DNA from: Acetobacteraceae bacterium
GTDB taxonomy: Bacteria; Pseudomonadota; Alphaproteobacteria; Acetobacterales; Acetobacteraceae
Direction of reading: 5' to 3'
DNA: 7,255 nucleotides
Assembly (NCBI GenBank): GCA_947476855.1
Contig: CANJSR010000250.1
Location: forward strand, 1-7,255
The notes under the pieces are model-generated. The model searched no databases. It was not told the DNA's origin and saw only the letters and a program-made list of their open reading frames with translations. This document shows positions 1 through 5,642 of the stretch, in pieces. The translations under genes were made by a program, and so were the position numbers. The stretch's first letter is position 1. Every line of letters begins with the position of its first letter.

Positions 1-33
1 ACCGACGGCCGAGTGGAACAGGTGCCGCCATAG
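1..33 (+). CDS. Possible C-terminal tail of an upstream gene (partial)
   Basis: Frame 1 is open from the left edge to a TAG at 31-33 and would encode the last ten residues TDGRVEQVPP. The bias toward G or C in third positions fits a real coding end. Ten codons are too few to identify a family or to exclude chance, and the true start lies outside the window. The alternative is that this is non-coding sequence upstream of the palindrome cluster. Confidence 0.3.
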   Translation, partial: TDGRVEQVPP

Positions 34-37
34 TTTT

Positions 38-101
38 CCGGAAATTCCGGATCGAGGTCATGGAATTTCCGCCCCAAACGCACACGGGCGTATGGAATTC
101 C
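38..101. repeat. Cluster of three GGAA/TTCC palindromes
   Basis: Three short dyads share one core: CCGGAA-A-TTCCGG at 38-50, GGAA-T-TTCC at 62-70 and GGAATTCC at 94-101. The last two also share a preceding AT (ATGGAATT). Their centres, at about 44, 66 and 97.5, are 22 and 31.5 bp apart, close to two and three helical turns, so all three would face the same side of the DNA. This suggests an operator array for a dimeric regulator. No regulator gene lies beside it in the window, so the function is inference. Confidence 0.4.
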
Positions 102-176
102 TTTGCCGAACGTATCGAGCCGCCGCCGGCTACATGATCATTAAGTCGCCGAACCCTGATCGAAAGGACTTCGGCG

Positions 177-323
177 ATGTCTCGACACGACACCCACCAG
201 ATCATCCACGGCGCATTCTACACGGCCCTCGGCCTGTGCGTCTCCACCGGCGTCGATCACGCGATCGTCGGGAACCTCTACTACCTGCTTGGCCTCGTTA
301 CGCTGGTGATGGCGCGGCGGTGA
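177..323 (+). CDS. Small hydrophobic protein of unknown function, 48 residues
   Basis: This short ORF opens with ATG and is preceded by AAAGGA at 163-168, eight bases from the start, a good Shine-Dalgarno match. The peptide begins MSRHDTHQII. It has a hydrophobic stretch around residues 12-22 and a stronger one around 30-46, and ends in ARR. This suggests one or two short membrane segments with a basic, probably cytoplasmic C-terminus. I do not recognise the family. It lies upstream of the acyl-CoA ligase on the same strand, separated by 148 bases rich in hairpins, so it may be an independent small membrane protein or a leader-type ORF. Support comes from the ribosome binding site and the coherent hydrophobic pattern; no homology could be tested. 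Overlapping frames here give arginine/proline-rich peptides typical of non-coding frames. Confidence 0.5.
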   Translation: MSRHDTHQIIHGAFYTALGLCVSTGVDHAIVGNLYYLLGLVTLVMARR

Positions 324-355
324 CCCAAATGGCACTGGGGCGGGACAGTCGTGGG

Positions 356-400
356 TGGTGGGCCTGCGCCCACCATGACGAGGTGGGCAACACCCCCACC
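356..400 (+). promoter_or_regulatory. Nested alternative hairpins in the leader before the acyl-CoA ligase
   Basis: Four complementary segments follow the small ORF. Segment 1 (356-363, TGGTGGGC) pairs perfectly with segment 2 (368-375, GCCCACCA) around a four-base loop. Segment 3 (382-387, GGTGGG) pairs with segment 4 (395-400, CCCACC). Segment 2 can instead pair with segment 3 (368-374 with 382-388, 7 bp, seven-base loop). The 1:2 and 3:4 pairings therefore exclude 2:3, as in attenuators. No T-run follows segment 4, which argues against a standard intrinsic terminator. The structure may simply be the 3' hairpin of the small gene, or an RNA switch for the ligase. The rest of the 324-471 spacer is C-rich and holds no clear gene. 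Confidence 0.35.
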
Positions 401-458
401 AGGACCATGGCCCCCCACCCCAAAACCATCCTATGCTCCCCTCCAACGACCCACCCGC

Positions 459-464
459 GGAGGA
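459..464 (+). promoter_or_regulatory. Ribosome binding site fixing the ligase start at 472
   Basis: GGAGGA ends seven bases before the ATG at 472. An in-frame ATG at 433 lacks any such site and would add 13 residues not typical of the family. A CCTCC at 440-444 is complementary to GGAGG at 459-463 and could form a weak 5-bp hairpin masking the site; that role is speculative. Confidence 0.7.
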
Positions 465-471
465 ACCCAAA

Positions 472-2115
472 ATGCTCGGCCTGATGCAGCCGCATCCCCT
501 GATGATCTCGTCCATGCTTCTCCATGCGGCACGCCATCACGCCACCGCGGAAATTGTCTCCCGCAATCATGAAGGCACCATCCACCGCTATACCTGGGCC
601 GAGGCCGAACGCCGCTCCCGCCGCCTCGTGAACGTGATGCGGAAACTGGGGGTGACCCGGCACGACCGCGTCGCCACCCTCGCCTGGAACGGGTTCCGGC
701 ATCTGGAGGTCTACTACGCCGCCCCCGGCATGGGCGCGATCTGCCACACCATCAACCCGCGCCTGCACCCCGACGACATCGGCTACATCGTTAACCACGC
801 CGCCGATAAGATCCTGTTCGCCGACAGCAGCTTCGCCCCCCTGATCGCCGCCGTCGCCCCCGCCATCAAGGACCATGTCCGTCACGTCGTCATGATGACC
901 GACGCGGCCAACATGCCGGAGGTCGCCCTCGCCCCCGGCATGACGCTGCATTGCTACGACACCCTGATGGACGAAGCGGACGAGGATTACGCTTGGCCGT
1001 CGTTCGATGAGAACACCGCGAGCGCCCTGTGCTACACATCCGGAACGACCGGGCGGCCCAAGGGCGTGCTGTACAGCCACCGCTCCACCACCCTGCACGC
1101 CTACGCGATCGCCCTGCCCGACGTGATCGGAATGCGCGCGACCACCCGCATCCTGCCGGTCGTGCCGATGTTCCATGTCAACGCCTGGGGAATTCCCTAC
1201 GCCAGCGCCCTGGTCGGTGCGTCGATGGTCATGCCCGGCCGCCATCTGGACGGGCCGAACCTGTCCAACCTCCTGAACACCGAGCGCGTCACCATGACCT
1301 GCGGCGTTCCCACCGTCTGGCTCGGCCTGCTGCAACACCTGCGCGCGAGCGGGGAGAAGCTCGACCACAAGCCCCGCATCATGACCGGCGGATCGGCCGC
1401 CCCGCCACTGCTGGTCGATGCGTTCCGGGAAGAATACGGCGTGGCGGTGGAACATGGCTGGGGCATGACCGAACTCAGCCCCGTCGGCACCTACAACGCG
1501 CCCAAGGTCGGCCAGGTCGGGCTGGAAGGTGCGGCCCTGACCGCGCACACGATGAAGCAGGGGCGGATCCTGCCCGGCCTCGACATGAAGATCGTGGACG
1601 GAGACGGCAAGGAACTGCCCTGGGACGGGGAAGCGTTCGGCGACCTGAAGGTGAAGGGACCCTGGGTCACCAGCGCCTACTTCGGTGACGAACCAGGCAG
1701 CGCGCTGGACGCGGAAGGCTGGTTCGCCACCGGCGACGTGGCAACGATCGACCCGGAAGGGTTCATGGAGATCACGGACCGTTCCAAGGACGTGATCAAG
1801 TCGGGCGGGGAATGGATCAGCTCCATCACGCTGGAGAACATCGCCGTCTCCCACCCCGACGTGATGGAGGCCGCGGTGATCGCCGCCCTGCACCCGAAAT
1901 GGGATGAGCGTCCCCTGTTGCTGGTCGTCGCTCGCCCGGGGCACACGGTCGATCCGGCCTCGGTGCTGCGTATCTACGATGACAAGGTCGCCAAATGGTG
2001 GCTGCCGGATGAGGTGCTCGTGGTGCCGGAACTGCCCCATACGGCAACGGGCAAGCTGCAGAAGACGACGTTGCGCGATCAATACCGGAACCACTATTTG
2101 AAGACGGCGGGATAG
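472..2115 (+). CDS. alkK: AlkK-type medium-chain acyl-CoA ligase (AMP-forming)
   Basis: This 547-residue member of the ANL adenylating superfamily would activate a carboxylic acid with ATP to an acyl-adenylate and transfer it to coenzyme A in the cytoplasm. The signatures are complete and in order: the phosphate-binding loop [11 protein letters not shown] at residues 188-198, GWGMTELSP at about 329-337, WFATGD at 417-422, [13 protein letters not shown] at 436-448, and the C-terminal TATGK with the catalytic lysine at 528. From memory, the start (MLGLMQ), several internal blocks ([27 protein letters not shown]) and the length match Pseudomonas AlkK closely. The related DmdB enzymes, which activate methylmercaptopropionate, belong to the same group, so medium-chain fatty acid is the likely but unproven substrate. 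The start was chosen for its ribosome binding site. No alkane-oxidation or beta-oxidation genes are adjacent. All motifs are intact and no frameshift is seen. Confidence 0.93.
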   Translation: MLGLMQPHPLMISSMLLHAARHHATAEIVSRNHEGTIHRYTWAEAERRSRRLVNVMRKLGVTRHDRVATLAWNGFRHLEVYYAAPGMGAICHTINPRLHPDDIGYIVNHAADKILFADSSFAPLIAAVAPAIKDHVRHVVMMTDAANMPEVALAPGMTLHCYDTLMDEADEDYAWPSFDENTASALCYTSGTTGRPKGVLYSHRSTTLHAYAIALPDVIGMRATTRILPVVPMFHVNAWGIPYASALVGASMVMPGRHLDGPNLSNLLNTERVTMTCGVPTVWLGLLQHLRASGEKLDHKPRIMTGGSAAPPLLVDAFREEYGVAVEHGWGMTELSPVGTYNAPKVGQVGLEGAALTAHTMKQGRILPGLDMKIVDGDGKELPWDGEAFGDLKVKGPWVTSAYFGDEPGSALDAEGWFATGDVATIDPEGFMEITDRSKDVIKSGGEWISSITLENIAVSHPDVMEAAVIAALHPKWDERPLLLVVARPGHTVDPASVLRIYDDKVAKWWLPDEVLVVPELPHTATGKLQKTTLRDQYRNHYLKTAG

Positions 2116-2195
2116 GTCCGGACGCTGCGGGGCGTTACAACCAGAGATTGCATCGTCCCGCCGTGATTTCCAGATATTCTCTCGCGACGCGCACA

Positions 2196-2222
2196 TTGAC
2201 GCAATTATCATGACGATATGTT
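2196..2222 (+). promoter_or_regulatory. Weak candidate promoter upstream of the PDZ protein gene
   Basis: TTGACG at 2196-2201 is a good -35 match. The best -10 candidate is TATGTT at 2217-2222, but the 15-base spacing is short and the match is only four of six. It lies in the most A+T-rich part of the 2116-2293 gap, about 70 bases before the downstream ATG. The assignment is tentative. Confidence 0.27.
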
Positions 2223-2249
2223 CACAACGTTTACGGCCTGTGCGACATG

Positions 2250-2269
2250 GGGTCCCTTACGGGTGACCC
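2250..2269 (+). repeat. Short imperfect hairpin ahead of the PDZ protein gene
   Basis: GGGTCCC at 2250-2256 can pair with GGGTGACCC at 2261-2269, giving about seven base pairs with one bulged T and a small loop. It sits 24 bases before the start codon, within the likely untranslated leader. It could be an operator or RNA element, or chance. The rest of the 2116-2293 gap shows nothing clear apart from a GTCCGGAC palindrome at 2116-2123, immediately after the ligase stop. Confidence 0.25.
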
Positions 2270-2293
2270 GCTAACAGGTGGTATGACGACACG

Positions 2294-3208
2294 ATGATCC
2301 AGGGACTTGCCGATTTCTCCGCCGCCATCGCCAATCTGGTGGCCAACGCCGCGTCCCTGGTTGGCGCGGTCCGCATCGGGCCGAACCGCCACATCACCGG
2401 CCTGCACTGGCGCAACGACACGATCATGACCGTCGATCAGGCCCTGCCGGTGCAGGACAACTACAGCGTGATCCTCGCCTCAGGCTCGCTGGTGGCGGGG
2501 CGGAGAGGGCCGCGAGACCCGGCCTCGAACCTGGCGCTGGTGCGGCTTGAAGTCCCCGTCAACGCTCCCCGCGTGATGCCCGGGCCAGAAGCGCCCGTCG
2601 GCGCCATCGTCCTGCTGGTCGCCGCCAGCCCCGACGGATCGCCGACCGCGCGGCTGGGGATGGTTCACGCGCGCGGCAATACCCTGCTGCTGGACCTGGC
2701 CTGCGCCGAACCCGAAACGGGCGGCGTCGTCATCGACGCATCCGGCCGGGTGCTGGGCATGGCCGCCCCCACCGCGACCGGGCAGATCGCCCTGATCCCG
2801 CACGCGACGATCAGCCGGCTCGCCGAACCGAACGGTTCCGCCGCCGTGGCACCATCCGCCGGATACGCGTCGGCCCAGCCATCACCCGCGGCCCAGATCA
2901 ACGGCGCCCGCCGCGGCTGGCTGGGCGTCGCCCTGCAACCGATCACGGTGCCCGAGCCCCTGGTGCCGCGCGCCGGCCAGACCTCCGGCCGGATGGTCGT
3001 CAACATCACCCATGGCGGCCCGGCGGATGAGGCGGGGTTGCGCGTGGGCGACGTGCTGCTGGCGCTGAACGGCCAGTCCACCAGCGGATCGCACACGGCC
3101 CGGGCCTTCCTGGGCGCGGACCGGATCGGCACCCAGATCGAGATCAAGCTGTTGCGCGACGGCTCGGTTCTGACCACCTTCCTGACTGTCGCGAGCCAGC
3201 CCGCCTGA
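2294..3208 (+). CDS. PDZ protein with a degenerate trypsin-like (HtrA/DegQ-type) domain
   Basis: The 304-residue protein resembles a short HtrA-family serine protease. It has a trypsin-like region at about residues 22-175, a proline/alanine/serine-rich linker at about 182-203, and a PDZ domain at about 207-302 (RRGWLGV, then GGPADEAGLRVGDVLLALNG). All three catalytic positions look replaced when aligned by eye. The usual TAAH histidine block reads IMTVDQAL (Gln49), the DxDLA aspartate block reads DPASNLALVRL (Asn79), and the GNSGGP serine block reads PETGGVVID (Thr142). It is therefore probably proteolytically inactive and may act as a binding or scaffold protein. No signal peptide is evident: the N-terminus (MIQGLADFSA) lacks a charged start and a cleavage site, so it may be cytoplasmic. 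An in-frame TGA at 2264 leaves ATG 2294 as the only reasonable start. The phosphoesterase gene follows after 37 bases, suggesting an operon. Confidence 0.8.
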   Translation: MIQGLADFSAAIANLVANAASLVGAVRIGPNRHITGLHWRNDTIMTVDQALPVQDNYSVILASGSLVAGRRGPRDPASNLALVRLEVPVNAPRVMPGPEAPVGAIVLLVAASPDGSPTARLGMVHARGNTLLLDLACAEPETGGVVIDASGRVLGMAAPTATGQIALIPHATISRLAEPNGSAAVAPSAGYASAQPSPAAQINGARRGWLGVALQPITVPEPLVPRAGQTSGRMVVNITHGGPADEAGLRVGDVLLALNGQSTSGSHTARAFLGADRIGTQIEIKLLRDGSVLTTFLTVASQPA

Positions 3209-3245
3209 TCCCTGGCCGCGAGTCCTTCATGGGTGGCCGTGACGC

Positions 3246-3926
3246 ATGCCTCCGATCCTGTTCGCCGGTGACCCGCACCGCAACTTCACCCCGATCATCC
3301 GCGCCTGCCAGGACCACCCGCCCGGCACGCTGATCATCGTGGGGGACTGCGACTGCCCCGCCCCGCTGCCCACCGTGCTGGCCCCCTTGCTGGACGCGGG
3401 GTGGGACGTGCGCTGGATCCTCGGCAACCACGACACCGACACGGAAAGCACCTTCGATCACCTGGTCACCGCCCATCCCCAGGGTGATCTCGGCCTGCGG
3501 GTGAGCGAGATCGGCGGCCTTCGCATCGCCGGCCTGCCGGGCGTGTTCAAGCCCCGCGTCTGGTATCCCCGCGCCGATGGGCCGACGGATCGGATCGAAC
3601 CGCCGCGCTTCCAGACACGGGCGGATTTCCACCGCTCGCTCCGCCCCGACGAAGCCTGGCGCGGCGGCCTGCCGCTGTGGCACCGCGACACGATCTTCCC
3701 CGAGGACTTCGACCGCCTGTCGGGGGAACGCTTCGACATCCTGGTCACGCACGAGGCACCGTCGAGCCACCCGCACGGGTTCAGCGTGATCGACGACCTC
3801 GCCGCCGCGGCCGGGGCGTCGCTGATCGTCCACGGCCATCATCACCTGTCGTACGAGGCCGTTACGCCCCAGGGCATACGCGTGCGCGGGCTGGCGCTGT
3901 CCGAGGTCTATCCGCTGGCGCGCTGA
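3246..3926 (+). CDS. Calcineurin-like metallophosphoesterase
   Basis: This 226-residue cytoplasmic protein has the metal-binding motifs of the calcineurin-like phosphoesterase fold in the usual order: GDPH (Asp9, His11), GDCD (Asp34), GNHD (Asn61, His62), THE (His169) and GHHH (His198, His200). These residues normally hold a two-metal centre that hydrolyses phosphomonoesters or phosphodiesters; the substrate cannot be read from the sequence. Length is normal for a single-domain member, with no signal peptide or membrane segment. An in-frame TGA at 3240-3242 makes ATG 3246 the first possible start, with only a weak ribosome binding site (GGGTGG, 3231-3236). It lies 37 bases after the PDZ protein gene, so the two are probably co-transcribed. 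Its last 19 bases overlap the end of the convergent gene. Confidence 0.88.
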   Translation: MPPILFAGDPHRNFTPIIRACQDHPPGTLIIVGDCDCPAPLPTVLAPLLDAGWDVRWILGNHDTDTESTFDHLVTAHPQGDLGLRVSEIGGLRIAGLPGVFKPRVWYPRADGPTDRIEPPRFQTRADFHRSLRPDEAWRGGLPLWHRDTIFPEDFDRLSGERFDILVTHEAPSSHPHGFSVIDDLAAAAGASLIVHGHHHLSYEAVTPQGIRVRGLALSEVYPLAR

Positions 3927-4453
3927 GCGTTCTGCGGCTGCAATTGCTGGCGGAACACCCGATAGGCCCGGGCGAACCGATCGGCCGGGCGGAACTGCCA
4001 CAGCAGCCGCACCAGGTCGGCGCCGAGGGCCACGGTGGTGGGGGCTGCGTCCTCAGTCATGATCTCGACACCGGGTTCGTCGAACAGCACCCGCACGCGC
4101 AGGCCGCCGCCGATGGCGTCCCGCGACAAGGTCTCGGTCAGGGCATGGCAGCCCACGAGGCCCAGGCGGCAGAGTTCCCGTGCCTCGTCCTGTCCGCCGT
4201 GGTCGGAGAACGCGTCGGCGCGCAGGATGCGGCGCAGGCCGGCCTTGGTCTGCCGATGCTCGGTCAGGCGGGTGCGCAGGGTCTGGTCGATCGGCAGCAG
4301 CGCCGCGACGTATCCCGGCGTGCTCTGGCGATGGAAGGCGACGATGGTGTCCCCGTTGCCATACAGACGATGGCGCCAGAGCATCAGGTCATGCTCCCCC
4401 GCCACGTCCTGCAAGGCCTGCGTGATGCGTGCGTCCAACGATTCGGCTGTCAT
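3908..4453 (-). CDS. Hypothetical protein, 181 residues
   Basis: I do not recognise this protein. It begins MTAESLDARI and appears soluble, with no signal peptide or membrane helix. It is rich in arginine, leucine and alanine, with an Arg/Gln-rich C-terminus (residues about 160-181). The start at 4453 was preferred because AGGGGG lies six bases upstream on the minus strand (forward 4460-4465). An in-frame ATG at 4480 would add nine mostly basic residues and lacks such a site. It runs in the same direction as the AEC transporter, 100 bases downstream of it, and could be co-transcribed unless the hairpins in the gap terminate. Its 3' end overlaps the phosphoesterase gene by 19 bases tail to tail. 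Codon bias and the ribosome binding site support a real gene; the function is unknown. Confidence 0.72.
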   Translation of the reverse strand: MTAESLDARITQALQDVAGEHDLMLWRHRLYGNGDTIVAFHRQSTPGYVAALLPIDQTLRTRLTEHRQTKAGLRRILRADAFSDHGGQDEARELCRLGLVGCHALTETLSRDAIGGGLRVRVLFDEPGVEIMTEDAAPTTVALGADLVRLLWQFRPADRFARAYRVFRQQLQPQNAQRASG

Positions 4454-4459
4454 CTTCAA

Positions 4460-4465
4460 CCCCCT
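4460..4465 (-). promoter_or_regulatory. Ribosome binding site of the hypothetical protein gene
   Basis: On the minus strand AGGGGG ends six bases before the ATG at 4453. It favours this start over the upstream in-frame ATG at 4480. Confidence 0.5.
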
Positions 4466-4510
4466 GCGGCGAAGCGGCATGGCAACAGGATCGGGTTAAC
4501 AAAGCCTGAA

Positions 4511-4553
4511 CGCGGAGGAGCCGGGCGTGTGCTCCGCGCGATTTTTCCGCGCG
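4511..4553. terminator. Overlapping GC-rich hairpins downstream of the AEC transporter gene
   Basis: Immediately after the minus-strand stop (4554-4556), CGCGCG at 4548-4553 can pair with CGCGCG at 4535-4540 around a seven-base A/T loop. A second, overlapping stem pairs CGCGGAG (4511-4517) with CTCCGCG (4532-4538). For minus-strand transcripts no clean T-run follows, only a mildly T-rich stretch. On the plus strand the second stem is followed closely by TTTTT at 4542-4546, so it looks more like a terminator in that direction. It may act in both directions. Confidence 0.4.
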
Positions 4554-5501
4554 CTACGTCAGCACGGTCAGCAGCACCGACAGCGTGGCGAAGGACAGGA
4601 TGGTCGAAACCAGGATGGTGCCGGAGGTCGAAGCCGCCTCCCGTCCGTAAAGCCGAGCGAGAATGAAGGCGCCGGCGCCGGTGGGCAGGGCGGCCATGAG
4701 GACGGTGGTTTCGGCCCAGGCGGGCGGCATCTCCACCAGATGGAAGGCGATGACCCAGGCCACCGCCGGCTTGACCAGCAGCTTGAGGATGACCAACCGG
4801 CCGACCAGAAGGTACTGAAACCGCTCGACCGTTTCCGACAGCATCAGGCCGGTGGCGACCAGGGCGCAGGGCGTGGCGGCGGCCCCCAGCAGCAGCAGGA
4901 AGCGATCGAGCGCCACCGGCAGCTCCCACCCCACCAGCGCGACGGCCAGGCCCGCGACCGGGGCGACCAGCAGCGGGTTCCGTACCAAAGCGCGGGAGAC
5001 CCGGCTGGCGATGGCGCGGACGCCTGGGCGGCCGGGGCGGTCGGCTTCCAGCAGGGAGACCGCGACGGCGAATTGCGGGCAGGCGGTGATGACCATGATG
5101 ATCACGCCCGGCACCAGGCTGGCATCACCGAAGGCCATGCGGCACAGCGGGATGCCCATGTAGCCGACATTGCTGAACGTGGCGCCGAGCGCCTGGATCG
5201 TGCTGTTGCCGAGCGGGGCACCCGACCAGCGGGACATGACCATCGACAGGATGAAGGGCACAACAATCGCGCCGCCGAACGCCGCCAGCAGGCCCGGATG
5301 GGCGAGGTCGGCCGGGTTGATATGCGCCATCGCGTGGAACAGGACCGCCGGCAGGGCCAGGTAGACGACGAACATGTTCAACGCCTCGGTCGCCGCGGGG
5401 CGCAGGCCGCCCAGGCGCGCGGTGACGAAGCCGGCGAGGATGAGGCCGAAAACCGGAAGGGCGATGGTGAGGACGGCTAGCAGGTTCAGGCCCTTCCACA
5501 C
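4554..5501 (-). CDS. AEC-family (auxin efflux carrier-like) membrane transporter
   Basis: The 315-residue protein is almost entirely hydrophobic. About ten membrane segments can be placed, near residues 8-29, 39-58, 70-89, 99-120, 129-151, 175-193, 200-221, 230-254, 262-284 and 292-314. FSNVGYMGIP at 109-118 and the LPTGAGAF block near 272-279 in the second half are typical of AEC carriers, which have an inverted two-fold five-helix architecture. Known bacterial relatives move malate, malonate and other small carboxylates; the substrate here is not determinable. Length matches the family. The only suitable start is GTG at 5501, without a clear Shine-Dalgarno site; the frame upstream has no other start before a stop near 5561. 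It is transcribed divergently from the VOC gene, and the hypothetical gene at 3908-4453 lies downstream on the same strand. Confidence 0.9.
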   Translation of the reverse strand: MWKGLNLLAVLTIALPVFGLILAGFVTARLGGLRPAATEALNMFVVYLALPAVLFHAMAHINPADLAHPGLLAAFGGAIVVPFILSMVMSRWSGAPLGNSTIQALGATFSNVGYMGIPLCRMAFGDASLVPGVIIMVITACPQFAVAVSLLEADRPGRPGVRAIASRVSRALVRNPLLVAPVAGLAVALVGWELPVALDRFLLLLGAAATPCALVATGLMLSETVERFQYLLVGRLVILKLLVKPAVAWVIAFHLVEMPPAWAETTVLMAALPTGAGAFILARLYGREAASTSGTILVSTILSFATLSVLLTVLT

Positions 5502-5541
5502 GGTGCGGCGGAGCGGTTTTGTCCGACCTTGGTGCGGCGCA

Positions 5542-5588
5542 CAAGACGGGGAAAGGCTTACGGCGGCGCCCCAACACGTCCCGTCTTG
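5542..5588. repeat. Inverted repeat in the divergent AEC/VOC intergenic region
   Basis: CAAGACGGG at 5542-5550 and CCCGTCTTG at 5580-5588 are perfect 9-bp inverted copies with 29 bases between them. If a short bulge is allowed, the outer GCG/CGC bases extend the pairing. The repeat sits in the 141-base gap between two divergently transcribed genes, where an operator controlling both would be expected. It could also form a stem in the VOC leader RNA. No clear sigma-70 promoter was found in the gap. Confidence 0.4.
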
Positions 5589-5629
5589 CGCTGTCCCCCC
5601 AACAGACCTTGAATGCGCTCAACCAAACG

Positions 5630-5635
5630 AGGAGG
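5630..5635 (+). promoter_or_regulatory. Consensus ribosome binding site of the VOC gene
   Basis: AGGAGG ends seven bases before ATG 5643. It decides that start over an in-frame ATG at 5613, which would add ten charged residues and has no such site. Confidence 0.8.
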
Positions 5636-5642
5636 ACGAACC

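Noticed and set aside
92..484. A 130-codon plus-strand frame overlapping the small ORF and the ligase start
   Set aside because: It has no ribosome binding site, encodes an Arg/Pro/His-rich peptide, and overlaps the better supported 48-residue ORF and the ligase start.
298..2211. A 637-codon open frame on the minus strand opposite the acyl-CoA ligase
   Set aside because: It is antisense to a gene with complete family motifs, has a His/Gly/Asp/Arg/Gln-rich composition typical of the complement of GC-rich coding DNA, and shows no recognisable domain.
3677..4666. A 329-codon plus-strand frame opposite the hypothetical gene and the end of the transporter gene
   Set aside because: It overlaps the phosphoesterase in another frame and then runs antisense to two minus-strand genes; its composition is that of a non-coding GC-rich frame.
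4527..5480. A 317-codon plus-strand frame opposite the AEC transporter
   Set aside because: It is Gln/Gly/Arg/Asp-rich and hydrophilic, the expected mirror of a hydrophobic membrane protein gene; the minus strand carries the real family signature.
5613..5626. TTGA/TCAA dyad just upstream of the VOC ribosome binding site
   Set aside because: The arms are only four bases and the centre does not match; too short to support an operator call.
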